Positions 29,401 through 39,247 are shown, counted from the stretch's first letter. The stretch: 64,000 nt of DNA from Erythrobacter sp. (GCA_024642565.1 JAHEAV010000003.1:108711-172710), one strand, 5' to 3'. The notes: generated from the letters alone by a model not told the origin. Made by a program: numbers and translations.

Positions 29401-32169
29401 ATGACCAGCGAACTTGCCAAGACTTTCGACCCTGCCACCATTGAGGCACATTGGTATTCCCATTGGGAACAACAGGGGCTTTTCCGTCCTGAACGGCCTG
29501 ATGCGCCGCCTTACACCATCGTCAACCCGCCGCCCAATGTGACCGGCAGCCTGCACATCGGCCACGCGCTGGACAACACGTTGCAGGACATCATGATCCG
29601 GTATGAACGCCTACGCGGCAAGGATGCGCTGTGGGTGGTCGGAATGGACCATGCCGGCATCGCCACCCAGATGGTGGTCGAACGTCAGCTTGAAGAACGC
29701 CAGGACAAGCGAACCAATTATTCCCGCGAAGAATTCATCGCCAAGGTCTGGGAATGGAAAGAGGAAAGCGGAGGCCAGATTACCCGGCAATTGCGCCGTC
29801 TGGGCTGTTCGATGGACTGGAGCCGTGAGCAGTTCACAATGGATCCGCATTTTTCCGACGCGGTGATGAAAGTGTTCGTCGATCTCTATAATGACGGCCT
29901 GATCTACCGCGACAAGCGTCTGGTGAACTGGGATCCGAAACTCAAAACCGCTATTTCCGATCTTGAGGTGGAGACCCGCGAAATCCAGGGCCAGATGTGG
30001 CACTTCAAATACCCACTCGCCGGCGGGGAGACATATACCTACATCCAGCGCGACGAGGACGGTAATGTGGTACTGGAGGAGGAACGCGACTATATCTCCA
30101 TCGCCACCACTCGCCCGGAAACGATGCTGGGAGACGGCGCGGTCGCGGTCCATCCGAATGATGCGCGCTACCTGCCCATCGTGGGCAAATTCTGCGAGAT
30201 ACCCGTCGGCCCCAAGGCGCATCGCCGCCTGATCCCTATCATCACTGACGAATATCCCGACCCAGAATTTGGCTCGGGCGCGGTGAAGATAACCGGCGCG
30301 CACGACGAAAACGATTTTGGCGTCGCCCAGCGCAATGGCATCCCGATGTACCGGTTGATGGACGAAACCGCGACTATGCGCGCTGACGGCGTTCCCTACG
30401 CCGAAACTGCCAAACAGGCGAAAGCCATTGCGCAAAGCGGGAACTTCACGGCTGCGGAGATCGATACGCTCAATCTGGTGCCCGATGTCTATCGCGGCCT
30501 TGACCGCTTCGAGGCGCGCAAACGCGTGGTCGCCGATATCGACGCCGAAGGTCTGATGGTGATGGTGGAGGATAAAATCATCATGCAGCCCTTCGGCGAC
30601 CGGGGCGGCGTGGTAATCGAACCGATGTTGACCGACCAATGGTATGTCGATGCGGAATCTCTGGCCAAAGCACCCATCGAAGCGGTGCGCAGTGGTGCCA
30701 TCGAAATCGTCCCCAAGAGTTGGGAGAAAACCTTCTTTAACTGGATGGAAAACATCCAGCCATGGTGCGTTTCGCGGCAGCTATGGTGGGGACACCGGAT
30801 TCCGGCGTGGTTCAACGAAGACGGCGAAATCTTCGTGGCAATGACCGAGGAGGAAGCGCAGGCAAAAGCTGGCGGCGATGCCGTTCTGAGGCGCGACGAA
30901 GACGTGCTCGACACATGGTTCTCCTCCGCCTTGTGGCCCTTTGCCACGCTCGGCTGGCCGGAACAATCCGATCTGCTGGAAAAGCACTACCCCAACGACC
31001 TGCTTATTTCCGGCTTCGACATCCTGTTCTTCTGGGATGCGCGGATGATGATGATGGGGCGGCATCTGACCGGGCAGAACCCGTGGCCCAAGCTCTATCT
31101 GCACGGCCTCGTTCGCGCGGCGGACGGGGCGAAGATGTCCAAATCGAAAGGCAATGTGGTCGATCCACTGGGCCTGATTGATCAGTATGGCGCAGATGCT
31201 CTGCGGTTTTTCATGGCGGCAATGGAAAGTCAGGGCCGCGACATCAAGATGGATGAAAAGCGGGTCGAAGGCTATCGCAACTTCGCCACCAAATTGTGGA
31301 ACGCCACTCGATTCTGTCAGGCGAATGGAATCGGTGCTTCAACTACCCTGGAAGCGCCGACGGCAACCAGTGCGGTCAATCGCTGGATTATTGGCGAAGT
31401 GGTGGAAGCACTGGCCGCAATCGACCGCGCGCTTGGCGATTTACGATTTGATGCCGCAGCAAACACGATCTACCATTTCGTGTGGGACAATTTCTGCGAT
31501 TGGTATCTGGAACTTATCAAGGGCCAGATCGATGCAGAAACCCGGCTTGTGGCCGGTTGGGTGCTCGACCAGATCCTGGTCATGCTCCACCCCTTCATGC
31601 CCTTCATCACCGAAGAATTGTGGAGCAAACAAGGCAGCCGTGCGCATCATCCGCTAATTACAGCGCAATGGCCGCAACCCGCGGCAAAAGTGGATGCCGC
31701 AGCCAAGGCCGAAGTCGAGTGGCTGATTGCACTGACCGGCGCGTTGCGCGGGGCAAAGAACGAACTTGGCATCGCGCCGGGGGCCAAGCTGGAAGCGTGG
31801 TGCGCTAGCCCCAGTGCCGCGGCGAGAGACAAAATTGCCCGTAATCAGGCTGCGCTCGACCGAGTGGCCCGGATCAGTGCAGTCCATTTCGAAGCGGCAC
31901 CGGCCGGCGCCGCCATGCAAGTCGGCGTTGGCGGCGATACGTTTGCCATACCACTCGAAGGCGTGATCGATCTTGGCGCGGAGCGCACACGCCTTTCCAA
32001 GGCGCTGGAAGCTGCGCAGAAGGAGGCCAAGGCCCTTGAAGGGCGGCTTGGCAATGCGGCTTTCGTCGAACGCGCCAAACCCGAAGCGGTAGAGAAGGCA
32101 AAGGACGACTTCGCCAAACATTCGGCAGAAGCGGAAAGATTACAGGCGGCGCTGGAACGGTTGGGGTAA
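29401..32169 (+). CDS. valS: Valyl-tRNA synthetase
   Basis: Class I aminoacyl-tRNA synthetase of 922 residues that charges tRNA-Val. The start [19 protein letters not shown] fits the family. The HIGH motif appears as HIGHALDNT, an editing domain follows ([10 protein letters not shown]), and the KMSKS motif is in [10 protein letters not shown]. The anticodon-binding domain and a C-terminal coiled coil ([14 protein letters not shown] and LQAALERLG) complete the protein. The gene stands alone, 109 bases from the divergent Mla operon and 221 bases from queE. Confidence 0.98.
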   Translation: MTSELAKTFDPATIEAHWYSHWEQQGLFRPERPDAPPYTIVNPPPNVTGSLHIGHALDNTLQDIMIRYERLRGKDALWVVGMDHAGIATQMVVERQLEERQDKRTNYSREEFIAKVWEWKEESGGQITRQLRRLGCSMDWSREQFTMDPHFSDAVMKVFVDLYNDGLIYRDKRLVNWDPKLKTAISDLEVETREIQGQMWHFKYPLAGGETYTYIQRDEDGNVVLEEERDYISIATTRPETMLGDGAVAVHPNDARYLPIVGKFCEIPVGPKAHRRLIPIITDEYPDPEFGSGAVKITGAHDENDFGVAQRNGIPMYRLMDETATMRADGVPYAETAKQAKAIAQSGNFTAAEIDTLNLVPDVYRGLDRFEARKRVVADIDAEGLMVMVEDKIIMQPFGDRGGVVIEPMLTDQWYVDAESLAKAPIEAVRSGAIEIVPKSWEKTFFNWMENIQPWCVSRQLWWGHRIPAWFNEDGEIFVAMTEEEAQAKAGGDAVLRRDEDVLDTWFSSALWPFATLGWPEQSDLLEKHYPNDLLISGFDILFFWDARMMMMGRHLTGQNPWPKLYLHGLVRAADGAKMSKSKGNVVDPLGLIDQYGADALRFFMAAMESQGRDIKMDEKRVEGYRNFATKLWNATRFCQANGIGASTTLEAPTATSAVNRWIIGEVVEALAAIDRALGDLRFDAAANTIYHFVWDNFCDWYLELIKGQIDAETRLVAGWVLDQILVMLHPFMPFITEELWSKQGSRAHHPLITAQWPQPAAKVDAAAKAEVEWLIALTGALRGAKNELGIAPGAKLEAWCASPSAAARDKIARNQAALDRVARISAVHFEAAPAGAAMQVGVGGDTFAIPLEGVIDLGAERTRLSKALEAAQKEAKALEGRLGNAAFVERAKPEAVEKAKDDFAKHSAEAERLQAALERLG

Positions 32170-32268
32170 CGCAGCGTTCCACGCCGCACTTCAGCAGATA
32201 CAAGGCAAGTGGCGGAGATTGTCGTTCAAGCCTTGCCCGGTCCGGCCCCATGGTGAAAAGACAGCGAT

Positions 32269-32400
32269 ATGACACAGGCCGCAGCCTATGAGTCTTCTCC
32301 GATTACCGCTGACGTAAAGTCGGAAGCGGCTGAACTCGTCCTGTCCGTAAAGCTGCCGCTTGCAAGCACGAAGCGCCCTGGATGGAATGTATGTCGCTAG
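32269..32400 (+). CDS. Possible small protein upstream of queE
   Basis: An ATG-initiated frame of 43 codons (beginning MTQAAAYESSPITADVKSEA and ending GWNVCR) lies in the valS-queE gap and overlaps the queE start by about 10 bases. The composition is plausible for a soluble peptide, but the ribosome binding site is weak and I recognise no family. It may be a leader peptide or simply chance. Confidence 0.25.
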   Translation: MTQAAAYESSPITADVKSEAAELVLSVKLPLASTKRPGWNVCR

Positions 32401-33125
32401 TCCTAGCCACGACCACGCCGGGAGAACCGGAAATATTCGCCTCCGTGCAAGGTGAAGGCCCGTCTGTGGGCGCTCCATGCACATTCATCCGCCTTTCGCG
32501 CTGCAATCTGGCCTGCGAATGGTGTGATACAGCCTATACCTGGCATTTCGAGGGCGACGAGCGCCCACATCGCGGCGGTACAACCTTCGACCGGAATCGC
32601 AATCAGATCACGTTGGACGAAGGGGCCGTAGCCAAGCGTATCATGGCCTTGGGCCAGCGCCGTCTGGTTATTACCGGGGGTGAACCGCTGTTGCAGGCCC
32701 CTGCTCTCAGCGCATTGCTTGAATTGCTGCCAGACCTGACTGTCGAAGTTGAAACCAACGGCACCACAACCGCGCCAGCGCGGTTGGATGTTCGGATCGA
32801 TCAATACAATGTGAGCCCGAAGCTGAGGCACAGCGGCAATCCGGCCGAACTTGCGCTGATCCCGGAGCGGCTGCGCAGCTATTCCGGCGATACGCGCGCC
32901 TTCTTCAAATTCGTGGTCGCAACACCCGATGATGTCGATGAAGTGGCCGCATTGGTTCGCGCACATGCCCTTCCTGCGAAACGTGTGTTTCTGATGCCCG
33001 AAGGCACCGACAGCACAACTTTGCGCACGCGCGAACAATGGCTGGTGCCGCTATGCCTTGATCATGGCTTCCGGATGAGTGACCGGCTGCATATCCACCT
33101 GTTCGGCGATACCCGAGGTACTTAG
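32391..33125 (+). CDS. queE: 7-carboxy-7-deazaguanine synthase QueE
   Basis: Radical SAM enzyme of queuosine biosynthesis that contracts the ring of carboxy-tetrahydropterin to 7-carboxy-7-deazaguanine. Of two candidate starts, 32391 (MSLVLATTTPGEPEIFASVQGEG) has a better spaced gga. Cys38, Cys42 and Cys45 form the CX3CX2C iron-sulfur motif in RCNLACEWCDTAYTW. VITGGEPLLQ binds SAM, and VEVETNGT follows. Length (244 residues) is normal. Other queuosine genes are not in the window. It converges with the ATPase gene, overlapping by four bases. Confidence 0.96.
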   Translation: MSLVLATTTPGEPEIFASVQGEGPSVGAPCTFIRLSRCNLACEWCDTAYTWHFEGDERPHRGGTTFDRNRNQITLDEGAVAKRIMALGQRRLVITGGEPLLQAPALSALLELLPDLTVEVETNGTTTAPARLDVRIDQYNVSPKLRHSGNPAELALIPERLRSYSGDTRAFFKFVVATPDDVDEVAALVRAHALPAKRVFLMPEGTDSTTLRTREQWLVPLCLDHGFRMSDRLHIHLFGDTRGT

Positions 33126-34810
33126 GCGCCCTGCGACCTCCACCGCTGGACTGTACGGTACACCGCTTCTTCTTCACCGCCGCTCTGACGCCAGAGTTCG
33201 ACAAAGCTCGGATCTTCGGACGCGGGACGCTTCACTTCGTCGAGGTTGTCAAAGCTTACCCGGATCGGAATCGCGACACCTTCGCCGCAGATGATGCATT
33301 CGCGGTTACGCAGGGCCGGAATCGAATCGAGAAATCCGCGTGCGCCTTCCGGCATGGCCGACTTCACGAAAGCCTGGTCGCGGTCATTGTTAAGGCGCAT
33401 CGAAATAATCGTACCGCACTGCGAAAGTACACCTTCGGCAAGGTCGGATGGGCGCTGCGTTATAAGACCCAGTGAAATGCCGTATTTACGGCCTTCCTTG
33501 GCGATACGACTGAGAATGCGGCCGACGGATGAACCATCGGCGTTGCGTTCGTTTGGAACGTACCGGTGGGCTTCTTCGCAAACCAGGAGGATCGGATTGG
33601 TCTTCTCGTCCCTGCCCCAAATGGCGAAATCGAACACAAGGCGGCTAAGCACGGCAACGACAGTTGATGTAATATCCGAAGGTACGCCAGAGACATCGAT
33701 GATCGAGATTGGCTTACCTGCGCTCGGCATACGGAAAACCTTGGAGATAAAGTCCGCCATCGTATCACCGACCAGCATGCCGGAGAACATGAACTGGTAA
33801 CGCGGGTCACCCTTCAGTTCATCAAGCTTTGTCTTGATCCGCATGTACGGGGCGCTGGATGTGGCCTTTTCCAGTTTGCCCATCTGGTTCTGTATTTCGT
33901 TAGAAAGGTCGGAAAGCAGATAGGGCACGGGCGAATCGACGGTGATCTTGCCCATCGTATCGGCAAGGCGGTTCTTACACCGCGCAGTCAACAAGCAGCG
34001 CGCAAGAATGTCTGCGTCGATCTGGCGTTCATTACCATTGCTGGTGAGCAAGACTTCGCAATGCTCTTCGAAATTCATCAGCCAGTATGGCATCTGCAAA
34101 TTGGTCACGTCGAAAATCTTGCCCGTCTGTTTGAAGGCCGCAGAATATTCGCCGTGGGGGTCAATCATCACGATATGGCCTTCGGGTGCGGCCTCGCAAA
34201 TTCGGTGAAGGATCAATGCTGCGCTGGTCGATTTACCCGTACCGGTGGAACCAAGAAGGGCAAAATGCTTGCCAAGTAAGGCATCGACATAAAGGCCGGC
34301 GCGAATGTCTTTGGTTGGATAGACTGTGCCAATCTGGATATTTGCGCGGCCATCGCTGGCGTATATCTGACGCAGATCAGCGGTAGTTGCCGGGTAGATC
34401 AGCGCACCAGGAACCGGATATCGGGTTACACCGCGCCGGAAACTATGGATCTTGCCGGTCAGCTTCTCTTCCTGACCTTCGCCAAGAAAGTCGATATTGG
34501 CAATAATCCCGCCGCCTGCGCGCCGATCCTGACGCTGATTGCGAACGCTGGCCAGCAGCCAACTGTTGCCGACGCGGATTTTGATCTGGCTGCCGACCTG
34601 TCCGGCCAGGCCGATCGATGGGTCTTCGTCCGCCATACATTCGTTGAGGCGTTCGAGATCAAGGGCGATCTGCGATCCCGAACCGGCAATTTCCAGCACT
34701 ACACCGATCGGATGTTGGGCATTATCCATGATATCCAGGTTGCCCGGCTGAGCGCCACCTGCCGCGACCTGTTCCGCAGGCTCGAACTTGCCCTGTGCCA
34801 TATCCGTCAT
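33122..34810 (-). CDS. HerA-type DUF87 ATPase
   Basis: P-loop ATPase of the HerA/FtsK clade, 562 residues, which would form a DNA-translocating hexamer. An N-terminal HAS-barrel-like domain (residues about 35-165) precedes Walker A GSTGTGKS (187-194), the HIVMIDPHGEYSAAF segment and the Walker B-like LLVCEEAHRYVP with the typical Glu. The SRIAKEGRKYGISLGLITQRP motif is the sensor region of HerA proteins. No NurA nuclease or other partner gene is adjacent, so its role (repair, or a defence function as in other HerA pairs) is open. It lies 96 bases after the TIGR02186 gene. Confidence 0.92.
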   Translation of the reverse strand: MTDMAQGKFEPAEQVAAGGAQPGNLDIMDNAQHPIGVVLEIAGSGSQIALDLERLNECMADEDPSIGLAGQVGSQIKIRVGNSWLLASVRNQRQDRRAGGGIIANIDFLGEGQEEKLTGKIHSFRRGVTRYPVPGALIYPATTADLRQIYASDGRANIQIGTVYPTKDIRAGLYVDALLGKHFALLGSTGTGKSTSAALILHRICEAAPEGHIVMIDPHGEYSAAFKQTGKIFDVTNLQMPYWLMNFEEHCEVLLTSNGNERQIDADILARCLLTARCKNRLADTMGKITVDSPVPYLLSDLSNEIQNQMGKLEKATSSAPYMRIKTKLDELKGDPRYQFMFSGMLVGDTMADFISKVFRMPSAGKPISIIDVSGVPSDITSTVVAVLSRLVFDFAIWGRDEKTNPILLVCEEAHRYVPNERNADGSSVGRILSRIAKEGRKYGISLGLITQRPSDLAEGVLSQCGTIISMRLNNDRDQAFVKSAMPEGARGFLDSIPALRNRECIICGEGVAIPIRVSFDNLDEVKRPASEDPSFVELWRQSGGEEEAVYRTVQRWRSQGA

Positions 34811-34906
34811 ATCAACGCCCGCTCTTGTTTGATTTACTATGCGGGATTAGCCGTTGGAGGGTTAATATCGCGTCAACACTGTTGCCATCGCGAAGACCGT
34901 TTACCG

Positions 34907-35683
34907 TCAGACCATGGCAAACAGGCGCCCAGCAATCCAACCCATCAAAATCGACAAGGCAACTGCGATCAGGCCATATAAAAAAGCCTGCTTTTGCGAA
35001 AATACTTCGACAAGGCGTTCGAAGCCGACTTTCTTGACCTCCACTTCGGCAATGGCAGACGCAATGACCCGGCCGCGGGTGATTGCGAAAGTCTCTGCGG
35101 TGTATGTTCCGGTCTGAACGTTCGATGGCAGTGAAATTCGGGCCTGATAGAGCACCTGGCCTTTGATACTTACACCCTGCTCGTCTTCCTTGAACAAGCC
35201 TTCGCGCTGGCGCAGATCCACCAGACCTTCGGTGAATTTCAACTGTTCGGATGGATCGATAGTGCCGGTGGGGGACAACTGAATAAAGCGCAGTCCCAAT
35301 TCATAAATTGCGGCGGTTCTTTCGTCGACAATATCAGCGATCGGCGCCGAAGAGGCCACTGCAAAATAGGCCGGGGCGGATCGGAAATCTGTCGTCTGCG
35401 CATTGATCCAGATACCGCCAATGCGTTCCTTCTCACGCACCCGGATCGGCACCGTAGGGCCTTTAAGGACAACCACGATATCATAGTCCCGCCCCGCGCG
35501 GACACCGGCCGGATCAAGGATCGCACCAAACAACAGAAGGTTCGTACCGATAAAGCCCTGCTGGACCTGCACTTCATGCTGGGAAACTTCAGGCACCAGG
35601 ATCGGATCGCTCGCCGCTTGAGCTGGGGCAAGCGGCAAACCGGACAGCAACAATGCCAGCACAAGAGCCCGCATCCACATCAC
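34907..35683 (-). CDS. TIGR02186-family membrane protein
   Basis: Conserved alphaproteobacterial protein of about 258 residues with a cleavable signal (ending LAPAQAAS), a periplasmic beta-rich domain (HEVQVQQGFIGTNLLLFGAI, VVVLKGPTVPIRVREKERI) and a single C-terminal transmembrane helix (FLYGLIAVALSILMGWIAGRLF). It belongs to TIGR02186, whose members are regularly encoded next to a TauE/SafE permease, as here. The start may be GTG 35683, overlapping the TauE stop, or ATG 35680 or 35674. The function is unknown; a partner role in anion export is inference. Confidence 0.88.
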   Translation of the reverse strand: MMWMRALVLALLLSGLPLAPAQAASDPILVPEVSQHEVQVQQGFIGTNLLLFGAILDPAGVRAGRDYDIVVVLKGPTVPIRVREKERIGGIWINAQTTDFRSAPAYFAVASSAPIADIVDERTAAIYELGLRFIQLSPTGTIDPSEQLKFTEGLVDLRQREGLFKEDEQGVSIKGQVLYQARISLPSNVQTGTYTAETFAITRGRVIASAIAEVEVKKVGFERLVEVFSQKQAFLYGLIAVALSILMGWIAGRLFAMV

Positions 35684-36594
35684 AAATTGACCACCGTGAA
35701 AATCTCATCGGGTTGGTAAAACAATCCGAACAGCATTCTCAGGGCAACCAGAAGAACGATTGTGGCCAACACCAGCCGCAGAATTTCCGGTTTCGCGCGT
35801 TGTGCCAACTTTGCACCGATTTGCGCTCCGGAAACGGAACCAAACAGCAGCAATGCGGCCAGGACAATATCAATCGCGCGGGTAGTCAGCGCATGCATCA
35901 TCGTTGTGGCCATCGTCACAAATAATATCTGGAACAGGGATGTCCCGACCACAACGCCGGCATTCATCCCAAGTATGTAAAGCATCGCCGGCACCAGAAT
36001 GAAACCGCCGCCAACGCCCATCAGCATGGTCAGGATACCCACGCCTGTTCCCAATAGCAGCGGTGCCAATGGTGAAATGTAAAGACCGGAACCATAGAAT
36101 CGCCAACGCAGTGGCAGGGCTGCAACCAGCGGATGGTGTCTCCGCTTTTTGGCTGCACGCGCCACCCCCCTCTTGCTTGGCCGCAACACTTGCATCGCCT
36201 CGCGCGCCATCAAGGTTCCGATAGTGCCGAGCATAACGACATAGAGCACGTTGATGACCACGTCGATCTGACCGATCGACTGGAAGAAACGGAACAGCAA
36301 GGCGCCAATGCCAGCACCAAATATCCCACCGACCACCATTACCGCACCCATGCGGTAGTCGACTCCGCCACGCCTCGAATGGGCAAACACGCCCGACACG
36401 CTGGCCCCGGTCACCTGAGTCGATGCTGAAGCCGCAGCCACTGTTGGCGGAATGCCGTAGAAAATCATCAAAGGCGTGGTCAGAAAACCGCCGCCCACGC
36501 CAAAAAGGCCCGAAAGAATGCCCGTAATCATCCCAAGCATCACGATCACCAGTCCATTGACCGAAAGATTGGCGATAGGGAGATAAACATCCAT
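35680..36594 (-). CDS. TauE/SafE-family sulfite/organosulfonate exporter
   Basis: Inner-membrane permease of 304 residues proposed in this family to export sulfite or sulfur-containing anions. Glycine-rich signature segments GMITGILSGLFGVGGGFLTTPLM (first repeat) and GVGILTMLMGVGGGFILVP (second repeat) are visible, with eight hydrophobic segments and an Arg/Lys-rich cytoplasmic loop near residue 145. It overlaps the TIGR02186 gene (GTGA), so the two are probably translated together. Confidence 0.93.
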   Translation of the reverse strand: MDVYLPIANLSVNGLVIVMLGMITGILSGLFGVGGGFLTTPLMIFYGIPPTVAAASASTQVTGASVSGVFAHSRRGGVDYRMGAVMVVGGIFGAGIGALLFRFFQSIGQIDVVINVLYVVMLGTIGTLMAREAMQVLRPSKRGVARAAKKRRHHPLVAALPLRWRFYGSGLYISPLAPLLLGTGVGILTMLMGVGGGFILVPAMLYILGMNAGVVVGTSLFQILFVTMATTMMHALTTRAIDIVLAALLLFGSVSGAQIGAKLAQRAKPEILRLVLATIVLLVALRMLFGLFYQPDEIFTVVNL

Positions 36595-36652
36595 TGCTAC
36601 GCCCTAAACGAGGGAAGCCATGGATTAAAGCTGAACCGTAGTCTGTTTCAGT

Positions 36653-37798
36653 CTAAAAACCGGCCGAAAGAGTAATCGCGGCACCGGAATCGGGTGAGGC
36701 ATCGCCAGCCACCCGCATACGATAGTCCATCGAAAGGCGCGCGGGGGTCGTGCCCAGCTTGATTTGAAGCGTAGCACTGGGGCCAACATCCAGCCGCGCC
36801 GCGCCCTTCTGCGCGCCGCCCCAAACACCGGCACCTACACGCAGATCACCGAAATCGCAGCAAGCGGCAGCATGGTTAAGTTTCATCTGACCATCAACAA
36901 AAGCCGTGGCAAATTTTCCGCCGACATAACCGGCTGCCGCATAGGCTTCGCCGTGCAGACCGGACGGAAGAGAAATCTCGGGGATTTCTGTGACCAACAA
37001 TGCGGCTGGACGCATTTCATTGCCCGCCGCGCCGCGCGTTGCGCGAATTTCGACCTGAGCGGATACTGGAATCGATTGTATGGGGCGCGCGGAAAGACCC
37101 AGCGCAAATTCTCTTTCTCGCCCCACTGTCAGGGCCTTGGTCGCGCGCAAATAGGCAACGGCGCGTATTTTGCTATCCGGCCGCAAGCGATAACGAAGCA
37201 CGGTGCCAGCCTGGCTTCCGCCATAGCCTGCAAAACCGGGGCCAATGTTTGCGGTGGCCGGTGCATCCGGTCTCAAGAAAAGCCAGCCATCGAGGGACCA
37301 GCGACTGCCCTTCCCGCCATTTCGCAAGGGTTTTTGAGCGCTTCCCGTCGGCTGCCGCGCATTGCCACTTGCAACATGCATTAATTGCGCGACATCGCCC
37401 GGCACAGGCATTTGACTCATCGCCGCCATCCACAACAATTGATGTGAAGCCAATACTTCGGGCGATTGCATTGGGACTCTGGATGGCGGGATATTTGCTC
37501 GGGGTGCAGCTTCGATCTGAACCCTTTGTATGGGCGCGATGGTACCAGTCGTGCGATCCGCCCACACATCTTGCGGGGCACCGGCCGGGATCACTGGCAG
37601 TTGCGCTTCGACTTGTTTCACTGGCGCGGTTGCGGTTGCGGTTGCGGTTGCGGTTGCGGTTGCGGTTGCGATGATCGCTGGCTTGGGACGGACGAAAGGC
37701 AACTCCCAAGTCGCCATTCGTACCCCGAACCAGCAGGATAATACGATCAAGATTGCCAGAATCGGCGCTCCGGGCCGGCGCTCCATAATTTCATTCAT
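36653..37798 (-). CDS. Putative outer-membrane partner of NfrB-like glycosyltransferase (NfrA-C-like)
   Basis: A 381-residue protein starting MNEIMERRPG at 37798, where the ATG overlaps the glycosyltransferase stop. An N-terminal hydrophobic segment (residues 11-30) is followed by an Ala-Thr dipeptide run (44-58), encoded by a hexanucleotide repeat, then a Pro/Ala linker. Residues about 190-381 alternate hydrophobic and polar residues (AGTVLRYRLRPDSKIRAVAYL, ALGLSARPIQSIPV) and end in Phe (ITLSAGF), suggesting an outer-membrane beta-barrel. The pattern resembles the C-terminal domain of phage N4 receptor NfrA, consistent with its neighbour. That assignment is inferred from motif and context, not proven. 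Longer in-frame starts upstream seem unlikely. Confidence 0.72.
   Translation of the reverse strand: MNEIMERRPGAPILAILIVLSCWFGVRMATWELPFVRPKPAIIATATATATATATATAPVKQVEAQLPVIPAGAPQDVWADRTTGTIAPIQRVQIEAAPRANIPPSRVPMQSPEVLASHQLLWMAAMSQMPVPGDVAQLMHVASGNARQPTGSAQKPLRNGGKGSRWSLDGWLFLRPDAPATANIGPGFAGYGGSQAGTVLRYRLRPDSKIRAVAYLRATKALTVGREREFALGLSARPIQSIPVSAQVEIRATRGAAGNEMRPAALLVTEIPEISLPSGLHGEAYAAAGYVGGKFATAFVDGQMKLNHAAACCDFGDLRVGAGVWGGAQKGAARLDVGPSATLQIKLGTTPARLSMDYRMRVAGDASPDSGAAITLSAGF
37626..37670. repeat. Hexanucleotide tandem repeat (GCGGTT)7
   Basis: Seven perfect copies of gcggtt plus a partial copy lie inside the preceding gene and encode alternating Ala and Thr on the minus strand. Because the unit is six bases, slippage would change the linker length without shifting the frame. 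Confidence 0.95.
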
Positions 37799-39234
37799 GC
37801 TGTGAACTTCCGGAGTTCGGCGGCGGCCAACGCCGGATGGGCGTGGTGGTGGGTCTTGTCCCAAACTGGCAATTGGCCAGCCAGGGAGCGGACATACCCC
37901 GCGAAGGCACGGCGCCCTGCCATTATGGCAATCACATTTGCAACTGGGATACGGAGCACCGCCCGAAAACCCTCTGCCGCGCCATATTCGTGAGCGGTAA
38001 AGCTGAATCGCCACAATGCGCGCCAAGCAAAGCAGACGAAGTTTACGACCAGGACCGCCCGCAATTCTGGTGAAATATCCCGTGGAACGCCAAAGCCAGC
38101 CAGATGCATTCCCCAGCTAAGGCTGGCCACCACAAGCAAGGAATAGCCGATCGCCAGGATAAACGCCGCGAAAGGGCCGCGGCGGTCACGCAATCGCATC
38201 CAGATTTCTGCCGGCCGCCGGGTCCAGCCAAGCCGGTCCCATCCCTGGAAGGCGATCCCGTGGACCCAACGGCTCTTCTGCCGAACGGCAAAATCCAGTC
38301 GTGCCGGAAAACAGGCTCGGGTCGCAGCCAACCGCCCGTCTTGATGCCGGTAACGCAGAAATGCAGTGTTCCCGCCCATGGCTGAAATCCTGATCCCCAA
38401 TTCGTAGTCCTCGGTAAGGCAGTCCGCAGCAAAAGGGGAACCGCCCACCCGGCGGGATGCAAGTTCGGCCAAGGCCCCTCGCCTGATGGCGCAGCCGACC
38501 CCGGCTAATGGCATACTGACCCGTAGCGCGTCGCGAACAACCATGGCCTTTCCATGCGCTTCCGCAAATTCTTCGCAATAATGACTACCGATCCACCGGC
38601 TATCGGCTTGTGGCACAGGTAAGACGGGCAATTGCGCCAGAACGGCCGTTTCCATTGCCGCATCGAGCAGCGTCAATCCTGCCGGATCAACCATGTCTTC
38701 CGCATCATGCATTACGACCATTCGCACCGCCGATCCGCTGCGCCGTTCATCCTCTTCAAGGGCTGCATAAAGGCGATTGAGGCAGTCCGCTTTGGTCGTT
38801 GGGCCTTCACGCTCGTGAATCACCAACCTGAAGCGCGAATCGCCATTTGCAGCGCGGATTGCTGCATTGATCGTTGCTGGATCGTTTCGATAGCACCCGA
38901 CGTAGAGGCGGAGGCGGCTGTGCGGCCAATGCGAAAGCATGTGTGAAATTGTCGTGCCGATAACGCCGGCCTCCTGCCACGCAGGAACAAAGATGGCAGC
39001 ATCTCCAGCAAGGTGCACTCCGAACGCCGCCGGTGCGTTGGCGATCTGCCCGCGGGACGGTTCCGGACCCAATGTTTGCGCCTTGGCCCGCCCCGTCAAA
39101 CGCAACCAGATCCAGACAAAATCCACGCAGATTTCGTCTAATGCACCAATCAGGAAAAACACTCCGGCAAATACCAGTAACTCATGCTCTGCCAGCATAA
39201 GCCATTCAAAAATGGTGAAATCTGCGACGGACAA
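37795..39234 (-). CDS. NfrB-like family 2 glycosyltransferase, membrane protein
   Basis: Inner-membrane GT2 enzyme of 479 residues related to NfrB, the E. coli phage N4 adsorption protein B, which makes a surface glycan with NfrA. The catalytic motifs are HDAED (176-180), AGVGCAIRR, TEDYELG (274-280) and QKSRWVHGIAFQGW (319-332), all closely matching NfrB. Hydrophobic segments lie at residues 13-45 and in the C-terminal third. The C-terminal regulatory domain of E. coli NfrB (c-di-GMP-binding MshEN type) is missing: the protein ends soon after the membrane part. The start is TTG at 39234, supported by a perfect aggagg 7 bases upstream. Confidence 0.9.
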   Translation of the reverse strand: MSVADFTIFEWLMLAEHELLVFAGVFFLIGALDEICVDFVWIWLRLTGRAKAQTLGPEPSRGQIANAPAAFGVHLAGDAAIFVPAWQEAGVIGTTISHMLSHWPHSRLRLYVGCYRNDPATINAAIRAANGDSRFRLVIHEREGPTTKADCLNRLYAALEEDERRSGSAVRMVVMHDAEDMVDPAGLTLLDAAMETAVLAQLPVLPVPQADSRWIGSHYCEEFAEAHGKAMVVRDALRVSMPLAGVGCAIRRGALAELASRRVGGSPFAADCLTEDYELGIRISAMGGNTAFLRYRHQDGRLAATRACFPARLDFAVRQKSRWVHGIAFQGWDRLGWTRRPAEIWMRLRDRRGPFAAFILAIGYSLLVVASLSWGMHLAGFGVPRDISPELRAVLVVNFVCFAWRALWRFSFTAHEYGAAEGFRAVLRIPVANVIAIMAGRRAFAGYVRSLAGQLPVWDKTHHHAHPALAAAELRKFTA

Positions 39235-39241
39235 AGGCGAC

Positions 39242-39247
39242 CCTCCT
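39242..39247 (-). promoter_or_regulatory. Strong ribosome binding site fixing a TTG start
   Basis: The minus-strand sequence aggagg sits seven bases before TTG 39234. This ideal spacing decides for the TTG start of the glycosyltransferase over internal ATG codons. Confidence 0.8.

Noticed and set aside
37626..37670. CRISPR-like repeat array
   Set aside because: The unit is a six-base microsatellite within a coding frame, with no spacers and no cas genes in the window.
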